Part shown: in pieces, positions 13,131 to 23,268 of the stretch | Layout: each line of letters begins with the position of its first letter | Numbering within the stretch: position 1 is the stretch's first letter | Source of the DNA: a virus | DNA: 64,000 bases | IMG/VR virus record: IMGVR_UViG_3300032315_000774 | Location: 62,001 to 126,000 of that record | Direction: 5' to 3' (one strand) | Translations under genes and position numbers: made by a program | The notes under the pieces: model-generated | Seen by the model: the letters and a program-made list of their open reading frames with translations, nothing else | Told to the model about the DNA's origin: nothing | The model's database searches: none

Positions 13131-16100
13131 TCAAGCTCCTGGCAAGTTGTTGGGGTCGAAGCCCCGAAGACCGAGACCGTACACTGCAACGTCAAGAACG
13201 CGCTCGACGCCCCACAGCTGCAGCCGCATCTGGTGATAGCGATGCGCAGGGTTCGCGAACGCGTCCTGGTCGACGTCGCGCCACGCCGTCGTGACCGGCG
13301 AGACCGTATCCGATCTCACTTGCAAGCGCCACTGTACGGTTCGAGCGTACAGTGGATGACGCGCCGTGTACGACAGGGTGTACACCGCACCTGGAATCGG
13401 AGCGTCGATCTCCACGAACCCACTGGTCGCGAACCGCCACGTCCCCTGCAACACTTCACGCCGCTGCAGCCCGTCGTCTACATACAGCGTCGCAGGGCGC
13501 GTGACGTCTGCTGTCTGCGTCAGTGTCGCTCGGTTGCCAATGACCAGGAGCTGAGCCTCGGCTGCGTACGACCCCGCTTCAGGCGCGATACGCATCCACA
13601 TCGGCACATCGTACAGCCACACGTTCGACGCGAAGCTCACGCCCAAGTCGATGACCGGCGTCTCGATCTGCGTGAGCTGATCGTACGCGAAGACGTACGT
13701 GGCCGAAGGGTTGAAGATCGACTGGTTTGCTGGGTCACCTGCTGCTGTTGACGCCACCTGCAGCGTCGTCGCCGACAAGAAGCGGTACGGCAACACACCC
13801 CCTGGCACCGTCGGCGTCTGCGGCTGTGGCACCGTGTTCGCAGTCAAGATTTCGTCTGGGAACGCTTCTTCGAGCGGTCCTGTGTGGCGTGTCGGGAGTG
13901 CGAGGATCGCGTTCGACGGCGCACCGAACACCAAGGTCTGTACTACGCGAGAAGGCGACGCAGGGCGCGCGATGGACAACCTGTCTGGGACTTGAGGCTC
14001 GACCGAGATGTTCGTCAGCGTGCAGCTCAGGAGGTCTGTCGCCGTGAAGATGCCTGCGACAGGAGACAGCTGGTAGTCGTAGATCGGCGTGTGCGCCGCC
14101 GAGTAGCGATCAAGCCCAGACTCGATGAGCGCTTGCTCGTCTTCTTGCAGAGTCTCAGCGGCCCACCGATACAGCGTCGCGCCTGTCAGATACGCCGTGC
14201 CTTGACCGAGGTACATGCCCGAGTTCGGCACCGTGATCACGATCTGCTCGATGCTCGTTACGCCGAACGTCCCGCCTGTGAGTAGAAGACGAACAGTCAT
14301 CGTCGTGGCGTCGTACGGCACCAACACCTGCCCAAGCACCTGGCGCGGATCGAGCGTGCCGCCTGCACCAGGCGCGACGAGATGCGTGCCTGTGATGGCG
14401 ATCGGGTTCGTGAGCGGTGCGACCGCCGACATCGGTGCGAACGCTCCGCCGTCGAAGCTCACGTCGAGGCGATAGCTCGCAGTCGCGAAGTGCGGGCTCA
14501 CCCACATCGCTACACGCACAGGACGGGTCCTGTAGTCGCTCACGTCGACGTCCCGCTGCATGTACCACGCAGTGCCCGATGCCGTGCTCTGAAAGCGCGT
14601 AGGTGCCAGATACGCAGGCGAGTCGAATGTCGCCGCGCTCGCGCTGCTCACGATCCAGCCGTCGGGCAGCGTGGCAGGACCCGTTGTCACCGGGTCCGAG
14701 AACGGCCCCGCGCCCGGTGGAGCGTAGTCCGGGTTGACATCGACGACCAGCTCTGCAGGCCGACGTGGCGCTTCGTTCACGCGTTCGTCGACCTCCACCG
14801 CCGCGCCGATCGACCAGCTCCCCCGCAAGCCCGTCGGATACAGCCGCGCCACACCCGAACCTGCGTGGTCGATGACTCGAACGACCTCACCTGCCGACCA
14901 CACGTTCATCGCGACACCCGTCTCCGGGTAGAAGACCTTGTCCTCGTGCTGAATCACGAAGGCGATCCCAGGGAACGGAGGTGTCACACCTTGAAGTCTA
15001 TGCAGACCACGGTTCGCGTTGCTGGCGGCAGTGGCCGCTGCGATCGAGATGTAGTTGTCGAACAGGCCGACGTTCGCTGCACTCACGGCGGCGAACGCAG
15101 TCGAGTTCCCTGCAGTCGGCGTGTCCGTGAGCAAGTCCAGCGTCAACGCGCGTACGCTGTTCCGGCCAACACGCACCAAGAAGCCTTGCTGTTCGGCGCC
15201 TGTCACCATGACCGTCGCACGCACCGCACCTGCGACAGGCGCCAACCCTTGAACTGCGCTCGTCGTCGCGAACACACGGGTGCCTGTCACGACACGATCG
15301 CGACGAAGCTCCCACGTGTTACCGACCACCGTTGCGACTGTCGCTGTTAGGTCTGCATACGTCCCAAGCCCTGACGCAAATACATACCGAACGAAGGCGC
15401 CTGTGCCTGTCGTGACGTTGTAGAAGTAGTCACCGACTTGGATGTCGTTGACCACCTCGCCGAACAAGATCTCAGAGCCTGTGTTCGAAGCGCCTGCGCC
15501 TGTCGCGACTTCAGGGTCGGGGCGCGCGAAGTCTTCGGCGAGTGCGAGTCCGTTGACATCGGTGCCGACGACGCGGATGCCCCCTGCGAGCCAGTCAGCG
15601 GGAAAGAACACATCGAGCGTTGAAGCGTCATCGAGCGTCCAGACGACAGGCGTCGACGTGAAGCTCTGCTGCAGCTCGCCAAGCCACACACGGTTTGTCG
15701 TGACCGGAAGTCGGCCCGATGACACGAGCAGTGTTGACTGGTGGACGGCTCCAGACGCCGTAAGCGCGCCCGACAAGCGCGGTGTCCCGAGGATCGCCGT
15801 CTGCGCGTCTGCACCCACACCATACGTGTTGATGCGGTTGTCGTCGCTCGTGTACGGCACCTCCAAGAGGAGCGCGTTCCCGAACGTGCCCGACGACGCT
15901 GACGCTGGCGTCAGACCGCTGTTCGCGCCTCCGGTCATGTTCGTCGTCGTGAAGCCTGCCAACTGTGCGTTGGTTGTGAGCAAGATGCTCGTGTTGCCTT
16001 GTGTGCCGCCGTACTGGTTGCGCACGGTGACCACCGCACCGTTGGCCACGGCAGTCACGCGGATCGCGCCCGCTGATGCCGGTGCTGCGGTTCGCGCCGT

Positions 16101-17912
16101 GTTGTTCCATCCGTCGTTGATGGCAGCGGCAAGGTTCGTCGCGACCTGCGCTGCTGAATCACCTGCGGTGTATGGTACGAGGACGCGCCCCGCTGCTGCA
16201 GGCGAGCCTGTGTTCAGCTCGAAGATCAGCGGCGCGTTGACGCCATCGCTGATCTGCGCCGTCACGGAGCCGAGCGCGAACGCGTTGATCGCAGCGCCTG
16301 TGGGGCAGGTGATGGTGCCCGATGCGGCGACCGCGCCGAGGCCGATCGTGCGCTGTGCGTAGGTGTTGACCGACGAAACAACCTGCGCGAGTGACCTCGG
16401 GCTCGCGCCGCCGTTGAAGCCTGCGCCGCTGTAACGGTTGTTGCTGAGATCGACGAGCACCGTCTGGTCGTTGAAGCGGAGCGGCAAGTACCACGACGCA
16501 GAGGTCGTGAACGATGTGGCGTTCACGAGACCAAAGAAGCGTGTGCTCAGCGGTGCTGCGGTCAGCGTGTAGCGGTTCGGCGACGTCGTCTGGAGCAGGT
16601 TGCCTCCGTACGAGAGGCCGAACAAGCTGTAGGTCAGGTTGACGCCTGAAGCGCCCTGGCTCGACAGGGAGACGAGGTCGACGAAGAACGTGTTGAGGCC
16701 GATCGAGACAGTTGCTGCACCACCAGTCGCTGTCTTCTGGATGATGTCGAAGCTCCGCCACCGTGTCGTCGTGATGCGACGCTGAGCCGCTGGGCTCGCG
16801 GTGTATGCGACCGGTTCTGTCGTCGTGCGTCCGTTCTGGTCAACACCCGTGAAGATGATCGTTCCGCCGTTCCATCCCGCACCGAAGTTGACGACAGCTT
16901 CGAGCGGTCGCCACAAGATCACGTTTGCCGTGTCGGTCACGCCGTTCGCGTTGTCGACTTCCACAGTGAACGGCGACAGCACACGCACCACGCGGAACTC
17001 GCCGTTGTTCAGCCCTGATGAGCTGTTGATGCTCAGGACGCGGCCTACGTCCGACGGACCGAAGCGAGGGTCCGGGATCGTCACGCGCTGCACGCTCTCC
17101 AAGCTCACAGCGAGCGTCGCCGTCAGCGCGACGTGCACAGGCTGACCATACGGCGCCACGAACGTGTTCGGCCCGCTCGCAGCGGACGCTGCAAGCACCC
17201 ACGTGTCGTCGACGACGTTGAGCGTCGGGAGGTCACCGAACACACGGCTCGGAGGCGCCATGTTCGGCGAGTCGAGCAGCGTGCATCCGAGCGTCCAGCT
17301 CGCGCGCCATGCCATCGGCAAGATCCACGGCGTGACCGCTGCGATGCCGGTTATGAGCTGTCTGAACCCGGTCACGGTCGTCGCGAACGACCGCGCCACC
17401 TGACGCCACGCTTGAAGGAGCAAGCGGTACGCACCAAGGCTCCACACGCTCGGGCGTGGTGCTGCGACCTGGCGTCCGAAGGTCGCGTCGATGAGCGCGT
17501 CGTCGGCCGTCTCCAGAGCCAACGTGTCACGGATCGCCTGGATCTGCGCAGCGAGCGCATCGAGCGCTTCACCGTGTGCCCACAAGATCGACGCGCTTTG
17601 ACGGCACTCGATGTAGCTTGGGTAGCTCGGGTTGCCGTCGCCAATGTATGCCCGCGCCAACGGTGGTCGACGGTAGACAGCGGTCACGACGTGTGGACCC
17701 TGCGCAAGCTGCGCTTGTACTTCGAGTGAACCTTGCGCGTTGCTCGTGAACGACCCGACGTACACGTCGTTGTCGTAGACATCGAAGACTGCGCTCGTTT
17801 GCTGCACGCTCAGGACAAGCGTTGTCAGACCTGAGCGTACAGGCAACACCGTGCCTGACGCGCGGTAGAACGAGCCTTGAGGCATGAGAGCCAAGAGATC
17901 GAGGTACTTCAC
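13131..17912 (-). CDS. Very large tail/baseplate protein, 1593 aa
   Basis: The GTG at 17912 overlaps the preceding stop (GTGA). The N-terminal 210 residues are mixed alpha/beta and resemble a baseplate-anchoring region. The rest is almost entirely beta-rich with many Gly/Thr/Ala stretches, typical of tail spikes or side fibres. A recurring module at about 278-337 (VGRVLSINSSSGLNNGEFRV) is also found in the sheath and the 522-aa protein. Around 1080-1180 there is a ConA/LamG-like segment similar to the two neighbouring genes. Probably host recognition or baseplate periphery. Confidence 0.65.
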   Translation of the reverse strand: MKYLDLLALMPQGSFYRASGTVLPVRSGLTTLVLSVQQTSAVFDVYDNDVYVGSFTSNAQGSLEVQAQLAQGPHVVTAVYRRPPLARAYIGDGNPSYPSYIECRQSASILWAHGEALDALAAQIQAIRDTLALETADDALIDATFGRQVAAPRPSVWSLGAYRLLLQAWRQVARSFATTVTGFRQLITGIAAVTPWILPMAWRASWTLGCTLLDSPNMAPPSRVFGDLPTLNVVDDTWVLAASAASGPNTFVAPYGQPVHVALTATLAVSLESVQRVTIPDPRFGPSDVGRVLSINSSSGLNNGEFRVVRVLSPFTVEVDNANGVTDTANVILWRPLEAVVNFGAGWNGGTIIFTGVDQNGRTTTEPVAYTASPAAQRRITTTRWRSFDIIQKTATGGAATVSIGLNTFFVDLVSLSSQGASGVNLTYSLFGLSYGGNLLQTTSPNRYTLTAAPLSTRFFGLVNATSFTTSASWYLPLRFNDQTVLVDLSNNRYSGAGFNGGASPRSLAQVVSSVNTYAQRTIGLGAVAASGTITCPTGAAINAFALGSVTAQISDGVNAPLIFELNTGSPAAAGRVLVPYTAGDSAAQVATNLAAAINDGWNNTARTAAPASAGAIRVTAVANGAVVTVRNQYGGTQGNTSILLTTNAQLAGFTTTNMTGGANSGLTPASASSGTFGNALLLEVPYTSDDNRINTYGVGADAQTAILGTPRLSGALTASGAVHQSTLLVSSGRLPVTTNRVWLGELQQSFTSTPVVWTLDDASTLDVFFPADWLAGGIRVVGTDVNGLALAEDFARPDPEVATGAGASNTGSEILFGEVVNDIQVGDYFYNVTTGTGAFVRYVFASGLGTYADLTATVATVVGNTWELRRDRVVTGTRVFATTSAVQGLAPVAGAVRATVMVTGAEQQGFLVRVGRNSVRALTLDLLTDTPTAGNSTAFAAVSAANVGLFDNYISIAAATAASNANRGLHRLQGVTPPFPGIAFVIQHEDKVFYPETGVAMNVWSAGEVVRVIDHAGSGVARLYPTGLRGSWSIGAAVEVDERVNEAPRRPAELVVDVNPDYAPPGAGPFSDPVTTGPATLPDGWIVSSASAATFDSPAYLAPTRFQSTASGTAWYMQRDVDVSDYRTRPVRVAMWVSPHFATASYRLDVSFDGGAFAPMSAVAPLTNPIAITGTHLVAPGAGGTLDPRQVLGQVLVPYDATTMTVRLLLTGGTFGVTSIEQIVITVPNSGMYLGQGTAYLTGATLYRWAAETLQEDEQALIESGLDRYSAAHTPIYDYQLSPVAGIFTATDLLSCTLTNISVEPQVPDRLSIARPASPSRVVQTLVFGAPSNAILALPTRHTGPLEEAFPDEILTANTVPQPQTPTVPGGVLPYRFLSATTLQVASTAAGDPANQSIFNPSATYVFAYDQLTQIETPVIDLGVSFASNVWLYDVPMWMRIAPEAGSYAAEAQLLVIGNRATLTQTADVTRPATLYVDDGLQRREVLQGTWRFATSGFVEIDAPIPGAVYTLSYTARHPLYARTVQWRLQVRSDTVSPVTTAWRDVDQDAFANPAHRYHQMRLQLWGVERVLDVAVYGLGLRGFDPNNLPGA

Positions 17913-18517
17913 TGCGCAGTTCCTCCGCGAATGTCGACGCCTGTGGGCTCGAAGTAGAACGTGCCGAGAACGGCGCTGCCGCTGCAACCGTATCCTGTCA
18001 CCGTGACGGTTCCTGGCAGCTCGCTTGGCGGTGCGACGACCACAGCCGAACCTTGGTGCATCGTGACAAGACCAGGCACGTCACCGAACAAGATGATCGG
18101 ATGTCGCTCGACGCTGAAGACCTTGCCTTCTCCTGCGAGAGAGTAAGCTGAAGTCACGTCAGCGACATCGATCAAAGCGATGAGTCGCTGGTCCACGTAC
18201 ACATGCAGCATCGTGCCCCACTTCAAGAAGCGAAGTCGATGACGCGGACCTGGAATCGCTCGGCTCGCGTAGAAGATTCCATTCACCAACAAACCGTCGA
18301 GGTCGAGCACCAAACCGTTCCACCGAAGCTGAACCCCTTCCGAGCACACGACATCGACGTCGAAGTTCGCCACGGGTGTCGGCCACGTGAGGCTGCCACC
18401 TGGAAGGATGACCGCACCCTGTTCCCAGACAGCGTTGCTGACCGTCCACGCGGACAAGTTCGACGTGAAGAAGTCGCTGCACGCTGTCGTGTCGAGGATG
18501 GCGTTGCCGTAGATCAT
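17909..18517 (-). CDS. Tail-associated LamG/ConA-like protein, 202 aa
   Basis: Beta-rich protein with the layout of a concanavalin-like sandwich: LSAWTVSNAVWEQGAVILPG, then FDVDVV, RHRLRFLKWGTMLHVYVDQR and a closing strand set. It shares this layout with the C-terminal half of the preceding gene, suggesting carbohydrate-binding paralogues. ATGA overlap upstream, GTGA overlap downstream. Likely part of the receptor-binding apparatus. Confidence 0.6.
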   Translation of the reverse strand: MIYGNAILDTTACSDFFTSNLSAWTVSNAVWEQGAVILPGGSLTWPTPVANFDVDVVCSEGVQLRWNGLVLDLDGLLVNGIFYASRAIPGPRHRLRFLKWGTMLHVYVDQRLIALIDVADVTSAYSLAGEGKVFSVERHPIILFGDVPGLVTMHQGSAVVVAPPSELPGTVTVTGYGCSGSAVLGTFYFEPTGVDIRGGTAQ

Positions 18518-19608
18518 ACTGCTTCTCCGGATCGAATGAGGACACCGTCAGGCGCGAAGAGGTCGAACGTGTTCGTCGCGATGCCGCCGCTCCCGAACGC
18601 ACGAATCTCCCGCTCGCCGCGCTGCGAGACCGCCAGCGCAGGCAGCTCCGCCAAGAGCGCAGTCGGTCGTGCCCCTGTCACTGTCAGTGGTGCACCATCG
18701 AGCATGGCACCTGCGCGCAGCTCGAACCGCTTCACTTTGCCTTGCATGCGCTGTCCTTCGTTCCGAACACGCGCGAAGATGACAGCGGGTCCCTCGATGA
18801 AGGAGCTGGTCGACACCACGAGATCTCCATCGACGAACACGTGAACGAAGTTCGCAGATCTCTGGATGCGAAGTTGCCTCGCGCTGTCGAAACCAGGCGC
18901 ACGCGTGCGCGATGCGGAGTACGCGCGGATCGTCGAGCTGCCGACGACACACACGAACTCGACCGCGTCGCCTTCGACCTCCAGAGTCGCGTCGAAGTGC
19001 TCGTACGTCCCTGGGGCGCTGAGCGTCGCTTCACCACCGAGCGTGAGCCCAGAGTCGAGCACGACACCATCGTCTTCCACGCGCGTGACGCCCGTAGGTG
19101 TCCAGCCGTTGTACTGACCCGCGAACGAGACCGGCGTGCTCGGCTCGAAGACGAAGTCGCTGGCCAAGCGCACGAGCGTGTAGCCGAACGTCGAGGCGGA
19201 AGCCGGTTCGACGACAAGAAGCGCGCCGCTTCCTGGACCCGACGACAAGATCTGGATCGAGAACGGGTCTGCGTCGACGGCACCGAACGCGTCCGTGGCT
19301 TGAATGGTGACGGGGAACGTACCGACTGCCGTCGGTGTACCTGAGATGACCGCAGTCGGTGTCCCTTGTGTAAGCGCAAGTCCCGGAGGCAGCGCGCCTG
19401 CGATCACCGACCACACGTAGCTCGGTACGCCACCGGCAGCAGACACGTTTGCTGTGTACGGCTGGCCTACGACGCCGCTTGGCAGCGACAACGTCACGAT
19501 CCGGAAGATCGAGTTCAAGTCGATGAAGACGTTGACGTTGCGGATGACCGCCTGAACGAACGGTGTGACCGAAACGTTGCCGTTGATCGTGAAGCCGATG
19601 TCAGGCAC
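18514..19608 (-). CDS. Tail protein with putative Ig and LamG-like domains, 364 aa
   Basis: After a short N-terminal region, residues about 35-115 form a putative-Ig (He_PIG-type) domain: LPSGVVGQPYTANVSAAGG, PSYVWSVIAGALPPGLAL, GTPTAVGTFPVTIQATDAFG. Residues about 125-310 form a beta-sandwich with LRIQRSANFVHVFVDGDLVV, the LamG/ConA pattern. Such domains decorate phage tails and often bind polysaccharide on the cell surface. Confidence 0.7.
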   Translation of the reverse strand: MPDIGFTINGNVSVTPFVQAVIRNVNVFIDLNSIFRIVTLSLPSGVVGQPYTANVSAAGGVPSYVWSVIAGALPPGLALTQGTPTAVISGTPTAVGTFPVTIQATDAFGAVDADPFSIQILSSGPGSGALLVVEPASASTFGYTLVRLASDFVFEPSTPVSFAGQYNGWTPTGVTRVEDDGVVLDSGLTLGGEATLSAPGTYEHFDATLEVEGDAVEFVCVVGSSTIRAYSASRTRAPGFDSARQLRIQRSANFVHVFVDGDLVVSTSSFIEGPAVIFARVRNEGQRMQGKVKRFELRAGAMLDGAPLTVTGARPTALLAELPALAVSQRGEREIRAFGSGGIATNTFDLFAPDGVLIRSGEAV

Positions 19609-19611
19609 AGC

Positions 19612-20577
19612 TCACTCCAGCACCGTGCCGACAGGGCAAGGAAGCATGAGGCTGCCCATCGTCCGATAGCGCATCGTGCCTGTTTCTGCAGGGTCACCGT
19701 AGTTGAAGTTGGTAGGGTTGTTGCCGCCGATCGCGAGCACGTCCGTCAACGTGCCCAAAGGACGGCCACCAGAAACAGTTGCGACGTTGTTCGTGAAAGA
19801 GATCGGAAAGCCAGGCATCCGAGCTGTGTTGTCGATACCGTTCGTCAGCTGCGTCAAGCCTGTCGCGACAGAGATCAACGTTGTAGACGCCAACGAAGTC
19901 ATCGTCGTCGCCGTGTTTGCGACGAGTGGAGTCCAGCTGGTGATGTTGTTCGGTGTCGAGCTGCTGTTGAGGATGATGAAGCGGTTCGTCTGTGTCGACG
20001 TCGTCAGGTCGAACAAGCAGAAGCCACCCTGGTTGTTGGTGTCGACCAACAGCTTGTCCATCACGAAGATGTCGCCTGTCGCGTTCTTCCAGATGTTCAA
20101 ACGGAACGCACCGACTGTAGAGTTCGACCGCAAGGTGATCGAGACGCTACCGCTCTGACCCGTTGCTGTGGGCAGCACCGTCGTCGAACCACCTGTGAAC
20201 TGGTTCGGCGCGACGAAGATGACGAAGCCAAGTGGGTTCAGTGGTGTTGTCGACTCGGCGACCATCAGCCAGTAGAGGCGTCCTCCGCCGAACACGTTGC
20301 CGAAGCCTGCGGGCGCTGTCCCTGTGGCCCATGAACGCGCGTTGCCTGTCGAGTTGAAGACGACGGCACCCGCACCGACACCCGTGATGAGATCGCTGTC
20401 AGCGAAGCTGGTGCCGTTCGACGAGCGTGTGATGACCGATGCCCCTGAGCCTCCGACGTTCTGCACCATCCAATAGAGGATGCGGTAGAAGGTGTACTGC
20501 ATCGTGCCGAGGCCCGTTGTTGCGCCTCCACAGTCGTTGTTCAGATCGGTGTCGAAAGCGACGCTAGGAGTGACCAC
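19612..20577 (-). CDS. Baseplate/tail protein, 321 aa
   Basis: Beta-rich, Asn/Thr/Gly-rich protein (TQTNRFIILNSSSTPNN, TTMTSLASTTLISVATGLTQ) with no recognised catalytic motif. It lies directly after baseplate J and before the Ig/LamG protein, so a baseplate wedge tip or short fibre is likely. Function inferred only from position and composition. Confidence 0.6.
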   Translation of the reverse strand: MVTPSVAFDTDLNNDCGGATTGLGTMQYTFYRILYWMVQNVGGSGASVITRSSNGTSFADSDLITGVGAGAVVFNSTGNARSWATGTAPAGFGNVFGGGRLYWLMVAESTTPLNPLGFVIFVAPNQFTGGSTTVLPTATGQSGSVSITLRSNSTVGAFRLNIWKNATGDIFVMDKLLVDTNNQGGFCLFDLTTSTQTNRFIILNSSSTPNNITSWTPLVANTATTMTSLASTTLISVATGLTQLTNGIDNTARMPGFPISFTNNVATVSGGRPLGTLTDVLAIGGNNPTNFNYGDPAETGTMRYRTMGSLMLPCPVGTVLE

Positions 20578-20580
20578 TGC

Positions 20581-21969
20581 TCACCTCGGAGTCACGACGA
20601 GCACACCGCCGTCGAAGGTTGGATGCTGATTCGGCGCGAAGGCGATGTCGGCGACACCTGCATCGACCGCGCGTGAAAACTGAATGAACGTCAGGTTGTT
20701 GACAGCCGAGACCGCATTCCGCACGGCATTGTTCACGTCGCTGACTTCCAACGGTTCGCCCTGTGGTGACGCGAGCACGAACGCCTGGATCGCCGCGAGA
20801 ACCGCTTGCTGTGTCGCGACCGGCGAGAAGCCTGAGCGTGTCGTGAAGTCAGCAACGACCGCGATTGGCACACCGACACCACGTCTGTAGAGGAGATCTT
20901 GTCCTACGACTGTGTCGTCTGGACTGGCGTTCGTAGCCTGCATCTGTCGAATGAGTGCGTCGTAGTCGTAGTCGATCGTCACGAGCCCACCGGGCGCAAG
21001 AGGAGCTGCAGGCGTCCGAAGGAAGCGGATGCCGTCGAGCGCGCGTGTCGAGCCCGACAGTGGACCGTCGTCGAACACGACCTCGTAGTCGGTCCCCTCG
21101 ACGTATGTCGTCGCGCCTGCGGTGACGCCGTTGACGCGAAGCATGGGTGGCAAGCTGACGCGAATGAGCTGTCCGACGCCGTAGTATACGTTCTGCTCGG
21201 TGCGCTGCACGCTCTGCCCGTTGCGCACGAAGACGTCCACAGCTCCAGGCTGTGCACGCTCTGGAAAGCGCTCCACGTACACAGAACCGGCTGCGTTGAA
21301 TCCTGTGAGCGCGTTACGCTTGATCCCTGATGGTGTCGCCAGCTGGCGCCCTTGCACAGACAGGAAGAACAAGTCCACCAGCTGTGCGTTCGAGGTCTCG
21401 CCGTCACCGCCGATCGCAGCTGCAGGGTTGGTCACGGCCGAGAAGCCATTCAGCGGGATCAACGGACGCGTGAGCCTGTTCGGGCCGACGCGACTCTCGA
21501 CGCCTGGGCTGACGGCAACAGCTTGCACGCGAAGACGCCACAAGCCGTTCTCCAGGGGAGCGCCGAACGGAAGTGACGCTGCTTCTGTCGTCACGAAGAC
21601 GATCGTCGAGGTCGCGTCACGGACGCCGATAGGCGTGCCACGTGCGACAGGCAGTCCTGCAAGCGGTGGCGCGACCGAGCTTTGGAACTCCAGCGTGACC
21701 GTCGCGTTGGTCCCCGGGCTTGCGATGATGCCCTCGTTCGAGACGATGGCACGGATCTCTTCCGTTGCATCGAGGTCGAGTGCTTCGACCAAGCTCTGGA
21801 CCTGCGAAAGGTCTGCGACGTCAGCACTGAGCTGACCAAGGACGATGGATTGAGGAAAGAGCGACGAGTCGTAGATGGGTCCGTACGTCGTGTCGAGCTG
21901 GTTGTTCGGAACGGTGGCTTGCATTCGAGCAAGCCACTGCGCAGCGGGTACGGCTTCGAATGGCATCAC
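20581..21969 (-). CDS. Baseplate J-like protein, 462 aa
   Basis: Matches the baseplate J/gp47/gp6-like family by order and motifs. There is an N-terminal helix, a GLPVARGTPIGVRDATSTIV presentation strand region, then AAIGGDGETSNAQLVDLFFL in the place of the conserved GG-x-D-x-E-S segment. These proteins form the wedge ring of contractile-tail baseplates. The start overlaps the gp25-like gene by ATGA. Confidence 0.85.
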   Translation of the reverse strand: MMPFEAVPAAQWLARMQATVPNNQLDTTYGPIYDSSLFPQSIVLGQLSADVADLSQVQSLVEALDLDATEEIRAIVSNEGIIASPGTNATVTLEFQSSVAPPLAGLPVARGTPIGVRDATSTIVFVTTEAASLPFGAPLENGLWRLRVQAVAVSPGVESRVGPNRLTRPLIPLNGFSAVTNPAAAIGGDGETSNAQLVDLFFLSVQGRQLATPSGIKRNALTGFNAAGSVYVERFPERAQPGAVDVFVRNGQSVQRTEQNVYYGVGQLIRVSLPPMLRVNGVTAGATTYVEGTDYEVVFDDGPLSGSTRALDGIRFLRTPAAPLAPGGLVTIDYDYDALIRQMQATNASPDDTVVGQDLLYRRGVGVPIAVVADFTTRSGFSPVATQQAVLAAIQAFVLASPQGEPLEVSDVNNAVRNAVSAVNNLTFIQFSRAVDAGVADIAFAPNQHPTFDGGVLVVTPR

Positions 21970-22376
21970 ACGCTCCCACTTCGCGTGACGGTCGCACGCG
22001 GGTCTTCACTGTTGATGGCGACCGAGAATGCGTAGTTCACCTTCTCGACCGGAGGTTGCACACGCAGCGTAGCGATGCCTGCGACACGTTCTCGAAGAGA
22101 CCGCACTGCACGTTGACGTTGCTGCAGAACTTGCCACCGTTGGATCGCAGAACGAATGCGGCTGTCGAGTGCTGCAGCGATCGTGGTCGGTACACCAACC
22201 GTTCCGATGACGCTCTCCAGCCCTGCTCCGAATCCGTTCGGCATCGGATTGATCGTCAGAAGTTCACTGAAGTCTTGACCGAGCTTCGGCAAGTCAGACA
22301 CCAGCTCGGTCGTGCCTGCCGGAGAGATGACCCAGTCACCGTTCACGATACGGAACGTCTGGCTCATGTTCGACAC
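21966..22376 (-). CDS. Baseplate wedge protein, gp25/W-like, 136 aa
   Basis: A small protein with the gp25-like layout: GDWVISPAGTTELVSDLPKL then GQDFSELLTI, a Gly-rich turn (NGFGAGL) and a central helix with an Arg-rich stretch. It sits immediately upstream of baseplate J, the usual order in T4, Mu and P2-type tails. gp25-like proteins bridge sheath and baseplate and help trigger contraction. Confidence 0.8.
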   Translation of the reverse strand: MSNMSQTFRIVNGDWVISPAGTTELVSDLPKLGQDFSELLTINPMPNGFGAGLESVIGTVGVPTTIAAALDSRIRSAIQRWQVLQQRQRAVRSLRERVAGIATLRVQPPVEKVNYAFSVAINSEDPRATVTRSGSV

Positions 22377-22810
22377 TCCTGGAGAACGGTCTTCGCTCGT
22401 CGGATGCCAGATAGGCCGAGATCGAGTTCGAGGATGTCAGCTTGGAGCTTGTCTCGCCACGCGAGCTGTCGACGCAGACGTGTCTGCAGAGCTTGTAGAG
22501 CTTGCAGTGGTTCTGAGAACGACAGCGCCGTCTGTACGGCTTTCGAGAAGTCGCCCAGCTCTACGCAGCTGCGCGCGACGGACGAGTCGAACGGGACGAG
22601 GTTGCTGAACTGCGCGAGGCCGCCTGCGACTGCCGCCAAGGCAGACTCGGACACCTGAAGCGGGATCAACACGACATCCACGACCGCGAGCTGTGCCGCG
22701 ACCTGTGCGCGTGCGACTTCGATCGCACCTTCGAGTGTTGTCAGCACGCCGACGATCGCCGCCCGAACAGGGGCTGACAGCGCACAGAGTACGATCTGCG
22801 AACAATCCAT
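22364..22810 (-). CDS. Hypothetical baseplate-region protein, 148 aa
   Basis: Highly helical, Ala/Leu/Val-rich protein with a likely C-terminal coiled coil (LQALQTRLRRQLAWRDKLQA). The MDCSQ start at 22810 is close to the end of the preceding gene. Overlaps the gp25-like gene by 13 bases. Position between the spike and wedge genes suggests a baseplate component or assembly factor. Confidence 0.65.
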   Translation of the reverse strand: MDCSQIVLCALSAPVRAAIVGVLTTLEGAIEVARAQVAAQLAVVDVVLIPLQVSESALAAVAGGLAQFSNLVPFDSSVARSCVELGDFSKAVQTALSFSEPLQALQALQTRLRRQLAWRDKLQADILELDLGLSGIRRAKTVLQECRT

Positions 22811-22812
22811 GC

Positions 22813-23268
22813 TCAGCTCCAGGGAAGTTGGATTGGCGCACCGAACAACCCGGTGCGCATCCAGGGATCGACAACAGCTGCTATCGTCTGAGCGACGACT
22901 CGCGGATCGACCTGCGGTACGACTAGACCTAGCACGAGCGGACCCGCTGGCGGAAGCGCTGTCGGTGTCGCAGCCGCGAACGCCGCGACACCTGCCACGA
23001 TCGCAGGTTCCAGCGATGGGACAACCCCTGTTCCTACGAAGGCCCCTCGAAACGCGCTCAGAGCCGCTGGCGTCGCAGGGGGTAGGGCCGCCTGGCCCAA
23101 GTAGCGTTCGAAGGCTGTGGCCCAGTTCTGCGCTGCCAGGATGCGTGAGCTGATCGGGTCCACGACCCCATTGATCGACAAGATCGGCCACCCCACGAAG
23201 TCTGGCCGCGAGCTGTCGATGACCGCGAGCACCGCCTCGAACAAGGTCGCAGGGGTCAGCGGCATCAC
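22813..23268 (-). CDS. Hypothetical baseplate-region protein, 151 aa
   Basis: Ala/Pro/Val-rich small protein (LPPATPAALSAFRGAFVGTG) with no recognised motif. Overlaps the spike gene by ATGA and is followed by the next gene within three bases. Inferred from context to be a baseplate or spike accessory component. Confidence 0.65.
   Translation of the reverse strand: MMPLTPATLFEAVLAVIDSSRPDFVGWPILSINGVVDPISSRILAAQNWATAFERYLGQAALPPATPAALSAFRGAFVGTGVVPSLEPAIVAGVAAFAAATPTALPPAGPLVLGLVVPQVDPRVVAQTIAAVVDPWMRTGLFGAPIQLPWS

Noticed and set aside
14382-15350. Long open frame on the plus strand (over 300 codons)
   Set aside because: It lies antisense to the 1593-aa tail gene, is extremely Arg/His/Cys-rich and unlike protein. 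It is a by-product of GC-rich codon use on the opposite strand.
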